A stretch of DNA of 11,436 bases from an uncultured Bacteroidales bacterium (GTDB lineage Bacteria; Bacteroidota; Bacteroidia; Bacteroidales; JAUNSR01): contig CAMTOT010000060.1 in assembly GCA_947074165.1 (NCBI GenBank), forward strand, positions 1 through 11,436, read 5' to 3'. Position numbers and translations under genes: made by a program. The notes beneath the pieces are model-generated. The model saw only the letters and a program-made list of their open reading frames with translations, was not told where the DNA came from and searched no databases. Positions 6,808 to 11,436 of the stretch are shown here, piece by piece (the stretch's first letter is position 1; each line of letters starts with the position of its first letter).

Positions 6808-6828
6808 TATACAATATTGTGCTGTATA
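6808..6828. promoter_or_regulatory. Candidate operator for the TetR regulator
   Basis: Two overlapping symmetric motifs occur here: ACAATATTGT (6811-6820), a perfect 10-bp palindrome, and TATACA (6808-6813) with TGTATA (6823-6828). They lie in the predicted leader of the tetR operon, about 50 bases before the ATG and some 35-45 bases after the predicted transcription start. Operator function is inferred from position and symmetry; AT-rich DNA makes short palindromes common. Confidence 0.4.
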
Positions 6829-6861
6829 ATTACTCAACTGCACATTTAAATATAATGTGAG

Positions 6862-6892
6862 CAAATTTAGTGAATTTCCTTTTATTAACAAC
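6862..6892 (-). promoter_or_regulatory. Predicted promoter of the tetR-KAS III-fabG operon
   Basis: On the minus strand, GTTG (6892-6889) is separated by 19 bases from TAAATTTG (6869-6862). The latter matches the Bacteroidetes -7 consensus TAnnTTTG exactly; the -33 box matches TTTG in three of four bases. The start site would be near 6855, giving a leader of about 95 bases. Confidence 0.6.
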
Positions 6893-6981
6893 ATTATACT
6901 AACTAAATAAGGGGTTATGATATTAAATTTAGGTGTAATCTGATTATTAAAAGTTAAAACAAGGGAATAAATGTTACATTA

Positions 6982-7013
6982 GTTGCGTTCTAAAATTTTC
7001 GCTATTACATTTG
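6982..7013 (+). promoter_or_regulatory. Predicted promoter of the tRNA-fMet gene
   Basis: GTTG (6982-6985) is followed after 20 bases by TACATTTG (7006-7013), a perfect match to the Bacteroidetes -7 element TAnnTTTG. The expected start lies a few bases before the tRNA at 7025, as usual for a single tRNA gene. It diverges from the tetR promoter about 90 bases away. Confidence 0.75.
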
Positions 7014-7024
7014 TATCACAATAT

Positions 7025-7096
<72 letters not shown>

Positions 7097-7102
7097 CTAT
7101 TT

Positions 7103-7142
7103 AAAGCTAATTATCTGGCATCCAGATGATTAGCTTTTTTTT
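7103..7142 (+). terminator. Intrinsic terminator of the tRNA-fMet gene
   Basis: Arms at 7103-7118 and 7122-7137 (AAAGCTAATTATCTGG against CCAGATGATTAGCTTT) form a 16-bp stem with one G-U pair and a 3-base loop. Eight Ts follow (7135-7142). Confidence 0.93.
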
Positions 7143-7584
7143 GTTTGATTTGGTTGCTGTGAGCCCGGGATAAGCTGATTTTACGTTAGTTTCTACTTAT
7201 CGTATTATTTGAATAAACCTTACATAAATAAGACACAAGATATATTCCATGATCTCCAAAAACAGCATAAGGTTATGAGGTATTCCTATTCTCATGGAAA
7301 GTCATTATTGAAAATCTCCCAACTATAGGTATATAGGAATTAGACGTTACCGATATGTGCAACAGCTGATTCCGACTTTGGAATCAATTGATTCCAAAGA
7401 GGGAAACGGGCGTTGCCGATATCGGCAACAACTGATACCTATATACTATTAGTTGGGAGATTCTTTAATAAGGTATTGGATATACTCTATCCATATTTAA
7501 ATGATTATATTTCAAAAGAAATAACAATAACAAAATTGTATTTGTCTTCATGGTTCAAAGGATTTGGTTATGAGTGTATTACAT
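7143..7584. other. Gene-free stretch between the tRNA and purL terminators
   Basis: No credible coding region or promoter was found on either strand. It contains a 150-bp palindrome at 7313-7462 (listed separately). Just before it lies a smaller inverted repeat, TTCCATGA (7245-7252) with TCATGGAA (7292-7299), which overlaps a second one, ATGAG (7275-7279) with CTCAT (7291-7295). After it comes a small GGATA/TATCC hairpin near 7478-7492. The motif GGTTATGAG appears twice (7271-7279 and 7565-7573). The remainder is AT-rich with nothing recognised. Confidence 0.6.
7313..7462. repeat. 150-bp gapless imperfect palindrome with 13-bp perfect ends
   Basis: The left arm (7313-7387) and right arm (7388-7462) are reverse complements at 59 of 75 positions with no insertion or deletion. 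The outermost 13 bases match exactly (AATCTCCCAACTA at 7313, TAGTTGGGAGATT ending at 7462), as do the innermost 12, giving the 24-bp centre CTTTGGAATCAA/TTGATTCCAAAG (7376-7399). Each arm carries a copy of an 18-bp motif: GTTGCCGATATCGGCAAC (7412-7429), itself a perfect palindrome, and GTTACCGATATGTGCAAC (7346-7363), changed at three positions. Ungapped pairing stops sharply beyond both ends. No coding sequence, U-tract or clear target-site duplication is present. It may be a non-autonomous palindromic or MITE-like element, or a structural site between convergent genes; I do not recognise a known family. Confidence 0.85.
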
Positions 7585-7626
7585 AAAAAAGCGGGGAGAA
7601 AAACATAGTCGTTTTCTTCCCGCTTT
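7585..7626 (-). terminator. Intrinsic terminator of purL
   Basis: On the minus strand the stem is formed by bases 7626-7611 (AAAGCGGGAAGAAAAC) and 7604-7588, with one G-U pair and one bulged base around a 6-base loop. A run of Us follows (As at 7585-7590). It begins 21 bases after the purL stop. Confidence 0.88.
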
Positions 7627-7647
7627 ATTTATATGGAATTATAAAAA

Positions 7648-10600
7648 TTATTTACCTGCGTGTTGTTCAACCCATTTACGAGCATTTACAAAAGCTTCAA
7701 TCCAAGGAGTAACCTCATCTGCCGCTTTTCTCGAAGCAGGATAGTGAGCCCACTGCCAAGGGAAAATAGCTCTTTCAAGGTGAGGCATCATAGCAAGGTG
7801 ACGACCATCTTCTGAAGCAATACCAGCTACCGCTTGTGGCGAACCGTTAGGATTTGCAGGATATGCATCGTAAGTATATTTAGCAATCACATTATATAGA
7901 TTTGCCGCTTTAGGGAATTCAAATTTACCTTCACCGTGAGCAATCCATACTCCAAGTTTTGTTCCCGAAAGTGTTTTGAACATAACTGAGTTATTCTCAG
8001 GTATAGTAAGACCAATAAAGTTGGATTCAAACTTATGAGAATCGTTATGAAGCATTTTCGGTTTAACTTCGTCGTTAGGAGTAAGAAGCCCAAGCTCAAC
8101 CATCAACTGACATCCGTTGCAGATACCAAGAGAAAGTGTGTCAGGGCGTGCATAGAACGCGTCAAGAGCTTTTTTCGCTTTTTCGTTCCAAAGGAAACCT
8201 CCTGCCCATCCTTTTGCTGAACCGCAAACGTCAGAGTTAGAGAAACCGCCACAGAATACAATCATGTTTACATCCTCAAGAGTCTCACGACCTGATATAA
8301 GGTCGGTCATGTGCACATCCTTAACGTCGAAACCGGCAAGGTATAGAGAGTAAGCCATCTCACGGTCGCCGTTTACACCTTTTTCACGGATGATGGCAGC
8401 CTTGATGCCTGATTTTTCTCTTCTGTCTGCCGAGATACCATAGGCTTCAAGAGTACCTTTGAATTCAGGGTTGAACTTAACCTGAAGAGGCTGGTTCTTG
8501 TAATTCATGAATCTTTCTTTAGCCTTATTCTCGCCGCTTTGACGACGGTCAAGAAGGTAAGATGATTCGTACCATACGTCACGAAGGTGATCGATGTCGA
8601 AGTCGTAGATAGTATCATTTTTCTTAACGCTAAGAACTCTTTCGTTTGATACTTTACCAATCTTAAGGAATCCGATACCTGCGTCAGAAAGTACTTTCTC
8701 TGCTGCTTTAGCATCTTTAACCTGAACAATAACGCCCGGGTTTTCGCTAAATAGTATTTTGATAATATCTTCCTCTACGATTGTGCTAAGGTCAATATTC
8801 AAACCTCCGTCAATATTAGCGAACGTCATCTCAAGCAGGGTAGTTACCATACCTCCGGCAGAAATGTCGTGTCCTGCAAGAACAAGATCCTGGTTAATCA
8901 GATCCTGAACCGCGTTGAACGCGTCAGCGAAATATTCGTAATGTCTTACTTCCGGAGTCTCAGTGCCAAGCTTGTTAAGAGATTGAGCAAGTGCGGAACC
9001 TCCAAGCTTGAATGAGTCGAAAGAGAAGTCTATATAGAAAAGAGGCGCGTTCTTATCGTTTACGATAACCGGAGAAACAACCTTTTTGATGTCAGTTACT
9101 TCAGCCCCTGCAGATATGATAACACATCCCGGAGAGAAGACTTTCTCGTCGCCATATTTCTGAGTCATAGAAAGAGAGTCCTTACCTGTAGGTATGTTAA
9201 TACCAAGAGTGCATGCGAAGTCAGAACAAGCTTCTACCGCTTTGTAAAGTCTTGCGTCTTCACCTTCGTTTTTACAAGGCCACATCCAGTTTGCGCTTAA
9301 AGAAACAGCCTCAAGACCATCTTTAAGAGGCGCAAATACGATATTTGTAAGTGCTTCTGCAATAGCGAGTACTGATCCGTTTTCAGGAGATATAAGTGCT
9401 GCCTGAGGAGCGTGACCAATAGATGTAGCTATACCCGCTTTGCCACGGTAGTCAAGAGCAACTACACCGCAGTCGCTTAGAGGAAGCTGGATTTCTCCCT
9501 GACACTGCTGGCGTGCTACTTTACCTGTTACAGATCGGTCTACTTTGTTTGTTAACCAGTCTTTACAAGCTACAGCTTCAAGTTGAAGTACATTCTCAAT
9601 ATAGCCGTTAAGTTGATTTTGTGTGTATTCTACTTCAGCGTAGTTCTCATCGATAGTGCTATCTGTCATCACAGTGCGTGGCGCTTTACCAAACATGTCT
9701 TCCAGTTTCATATCGATAGGACGTTCGCCATCAGCCTGTTCGAATACAAACTTCATGTCGTTTGTCGTTTCACCAACTACATAGAAAGGAGCTCTTTCAC
9801 GGTCTGCAATTTGCTTAACGCGGTCGATATCTTTTTCTTTTATAAGCATCCCCATACGCTCTTGCGACTCGTTGCCCGCAATTTCTTTTGCTGAAAGAGT
9901 AGGGTCGCCTACAGGAAGTTTATCCATGTGGATAGTTCCACCTGTAGCCTCGATTAGTTCTGAAAGAGCATTAAGGTGACCACCTGCGCCGTGGTCATGT
10001 ATAGAAACAATTGGGTTAACGTCTGATTCAGAAAGAGCGCGTACTACGTTTGCAGCTCGTTTCTGCATTTCAGGGTTGGCACGTTGTACTGCGTTTAGTT
10101 CGATAGCATTGTCATAAACACCTGTTTCAACAGATGAAACGGCTCCGCCACCCATACCGATGCGGTAGTTGTCACCACCCATTACAACAACCTTGTCTCC
10201 TGGAACCGGCTCGCCTTTAAGCGCGTCGCGCATAGTGCCATAGCCTACACCTCCGGCAAGCATGATAACTTTGTCGAAAGCGAATTTCTTCTGATTCTCC
10301 TGATGTTCGAAAGTAAGTAGAGAACCGCAGATAAGAGGCTGTCCGAATTTGTTTCCGAAATCGGAAGCTCCGTTTGACGCTTTAATAAGAATTTGTTCCG
10401 GAGTCTGATAAAGCCAAGATCTCTCTTTAAGGGACGATTCCCATTTACGGCCCTGTTTGCTTCTTGGGTAAGAAGTCATGTAAACGGCAGTACCTGCGAT
10501 AGGAAGAGATGCTTTACCTCCGCCAAGACGGTCGCGAATTTCGCCACCCGTACCTGTAGCGGCACCGTTGAATGGTTCAACAGTAGTAGGGAAGTTGTGA

Positions 10601-11343
10601 GTTTCTGCTTTAAGGGAAATAACGGTTTTAATATCCTTTATTTCAAAGAAATCGGGTTTTTCGGGATTAGCCGGAGCAAACTGCTCTACAACAGGACCTG
10701 CATTGAAAGCAACGTTGTCTTTGTATGCAGATACAAGATTGTTGGGGTTAATCTCTGATGTTTTTTTAATCAGTTTGAAAAGAGACGATTCTTTCTCTTC
10801 GCCATCGATAACAAAAATTCCATTGAAAATTTTGTGGCGGCAGTGTTCTGAATTTACCTGAGAGAATCCGAAAACCTCACTGTCTGTAAGCTTGCGGCCA
10901 ATGCGGTGGCTTACATCATTAAGATACTGAATCTCGTCGTCGCTAAGAGCAAGACCTTCTTGCTTGTTGTAAGCGGCAATATCCTCGATGTGGATAATTG
11001 GTTCAGGTTTTTTGTTGATTTCAAACACAGACTGTGAAAGTCCGTCGTACAATCTTTGAAGCATTGGGTCGTGGTCTGCGTCGCTGCTTGATACAGGGAA
11101 ATATTCCTCTATGCGTATAATGCCGTTAAGACCCATGTTTTGGGTAATTTCAACAGCATTGGTACTCCATGGAGTAATCATTTCTTTACGCGGACCAACA
11201 TACCAACCCGGCAGTTCTTGTTCGCTAAGCGCTTTGGCATCGCTGAAAAGCCAGCTAAGTTTCTTAATCTCTTCGGAAGACAACGAGTGACCTGCCTGGA
11301 CAGCAATCACTGTTTGTGCGGGAGTTTCAAAGAAAAGGATCAT
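7648..11343 (-). CDS. purL: Phosphoribosylformylglycinamidine (FGAM) synthase, single-chain form
   Basis: A complete gene of 1231 residues, in the range of the large single-chain PurL (about 1200-1300). It converts FGAR, glutamine and ATP to FGAM, the fourth step of purine biosynthesis, in the cytoplasm. The N-terminal and linker part is followed by NSEHCRHK at 164-171. The synthase domains contain ETHNFPT (247-253) and GGEIRDR (266-272). A class I glutamine amidotransferase domain fills about 982-1231, with the nucleophile C1075 in GICNG and the H1188/E1190 pair in MPHLER, so the glutaminase triad is intact. The ATG at 11343 gives the expected N-terminus MILFFETP. No Shine-Dalgarno sequence is seen. 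Only 47 bases of true upstream sequence remain before adapter sequence begins, so the promoter is not available. The gene stands alone, convergent with the tRNA gene, and ends at its own terminator. Confidence 0.97.
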   Translation of the reverse strand: MILFFETPAQTVIAVQAGHSLSSEEIKKLSWLFSDAKALSEQELPGWYVGPRKEMITPWSTNAVEITQNMGLNGIIRIEEYFPVSSSDADHDPMLQRLYDGLSQSVFEINKKPEPIIHIEDIAAYNKQEGLALSDDEIQYLNDVSHRIGRKLTDSEVFGFSQVNSEHCRHKIFNGIFVIDGEEKESSLFKLIKKTSEINPNNLVSAYKDNVAFNAGPVVEQFAPANPEKPDFFEIKDIKTVISLKAETHNFPTTVEPFNGAATGTGGEIRDRLGGGKASLPIAGTAVYMTSYPRSKQGRKWESSLKERSWLYQTPEQILIKASNGASDFGNKFGQPLICGSLLTFEHQENQKKFAFDKVIMLAGGVGYGTMRDALKGEPVPGDKVVVMGGDNYRIGMGGGAVSSVETGVYDNAIELNAVQRANPEMQKRAANVVRALSESDVNPIVSIHDHGAGGHLNALSELIEATGGTIHMDKLPVGDPTLSAKEIAGNESQERMGMLIKEKDIDRVKQIADRERAPFYVVGETTNDMKFVFEQADGERPIDMKLEDMFGKAPRTVMTDSTIDENYAEVEYTQNQLNGYIENVLQLEAVACKDWLTNKVDRSVTGKVARQQCQGEIQLPLSDCGVVALDYRGKAGIATSIGHAPQAALISPENGSVLAIAEALTNIVFAPLKDGLEAVSLSANWMWPCKNEGEDARLYKAVEACSDFACTLGINIPTGKDSLSMTQKYGDEKVFSPGCVIISAGAEVTDIKKVVSPVIVNDKNAPLFYIDFSFDSFKLGGSALAQSLNKLGTETPEVRHYEYFADAFNAVQDLINQDLVLAGHDISAGGMVTTLLEMTFANIDGGLNIDLSTIVEEDIIKILFSENPGVIVQVKDAKAAEKVLSDAGIGFLKIGKVSNERVLSVKKNDTIYDFDIDHLRDVWYESSYLLDRRQSGENKAKERFMNYKNQPLQVKFNPEFKGTLEAYGISADRREKSGIKAAIIREKGVNGDREMAYSLYLAGFDVKDVHMTDLISGRETLEDVNMIVFCGGFSNSDVCGSAKGWAGGFLWNEKAKKALDAFYARPDTLSLGICNGCQLMVELGLLTPNDEVKPKMLHNDSHKFESNFIGLTIPENNSVMFKTLSGTKLGVWIAHGEGKFEFPKAANLYNVIAKYTYDAYPANPNGSPQAVAGIASEDGRHLAMMPHLERAIFPWQWAHYPASRKAADEVTPWIEAFVNARKWVEQHAGK

Positions 11344-11390
11344 CTTTTAAATATATATTGATTACCAAATAATAATCTGAAAAATCACAG

Positions 11391-11436
11391 AGATCGGAAG
11401 AGCACACGTCTGAACTCCAGTCACCGCTCATTATCT
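11391..11436 (+). other. Illumina TruSeq adapter read-through (synthetic, not genomic)
   Basis: The last 46 bases match the TruSeq read 1 3' adapter: it opens with AGATCGGAAGAGC, continues through CACACGTCTGAACTCCAGTC and reaches AC at 11424. It is followed by an 8-base index, CGCTCATT (11425-11432), and ATCT, the start of the P7 end. From memory this index is i7 D703 of the TruSeq HT set. These bases should not be read as part of the organism's genome. Confidence 0.97.

Noticed and set aside
7313..7462. The long palindrome as a phase-variable invertible promoter
   Set aside because: Inverting a nearly symmetric segment would change little, no TAnnTTTG element was found on either strand in the region, and no recombinase gene is nearby.
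7304..7471. A target-site duplication around the palindrome, which would prove transposition
   Set aside because: The flanks (ATTGAA on the left, CTTTAA on the right) are not direct repeats of each other. Weak inverted similarity outside the ends needs a gap, so no duplication can be claimed.

Overview
The window looks like the end of a contig from a Bacteroidales (Bacteroidetes) genome, and its last 46 bases are synthetic. The evidence for Bacteroidales is as follows. The proteins read like Bacteroides-type GltB/GltD, FabG and a 1231-residue single-chain PurL. Start codons mostly lack a Shine-Dalgarno sequence. The promoters that can be found fit the Bacteroidetes pattern (TTG/TTTG near -33, TAnnTTTG near -7) rather than the E. 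coli pattern. The species cannot be told from this alone.

Layout, left to right. Positions 1-2681 (+ strand) hold the glutamate synthase pair: the 3' end of gltB, then gltD, closed by a strong intrinsic terminator. Positions 2872-3570 (+) hold an aquaporin gene. It converges on a minus-strand RluA-family pseudouridine synthase gene (3638-4309), and the two share one two-way terminator hairpin. Upstream of the pseudouridine synthase, on the same strand, is a lipid-synthesis operon read right to left: a TetR-type regulator (6759-6181), a ketoacyl-ACP synthase III-like enzyme (6170-5226) and the ketoacyl-ACP reductase FabG (5133-4387), ending in its own terminator. A divergent control region (6760-7024) carries a promoter for this operon on the minus strand and a promoter for the initiator tRNA-fMet (7025-7096) on the plus strand. 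The tRNA has its own terminator.

Positions 7143-7584 have no gene. They contain the most unusual structure in the window: a gapless 150-bp imperfect palindrome (7313-7462) lying between the terminators of the convergent tRNA and purL units. Positions 7648-11343 (-) hold complete purL, the FGAM synthase of purine biosynthesis. Its start codon is followed on the plus strand by 47 bases of upstream sequence and then by Illumina adapter sequence (11391-11436), so the apparent genome sequence stops at 11390.

Functionally, GltBD and PurL are both glutamine amidotransferase systems of nitrogen and purine metabolism. FabG and the KAS III-like protein act in acyl-chain elongation, probably under the adjacent TetR regulator. 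The rest is housekeeping. No prophage, CRISPR array, transposase or defence system is visible. The items most worth a second look are the long palindrome, an unusual aquaporin selectivity filter and the adapter contamination.
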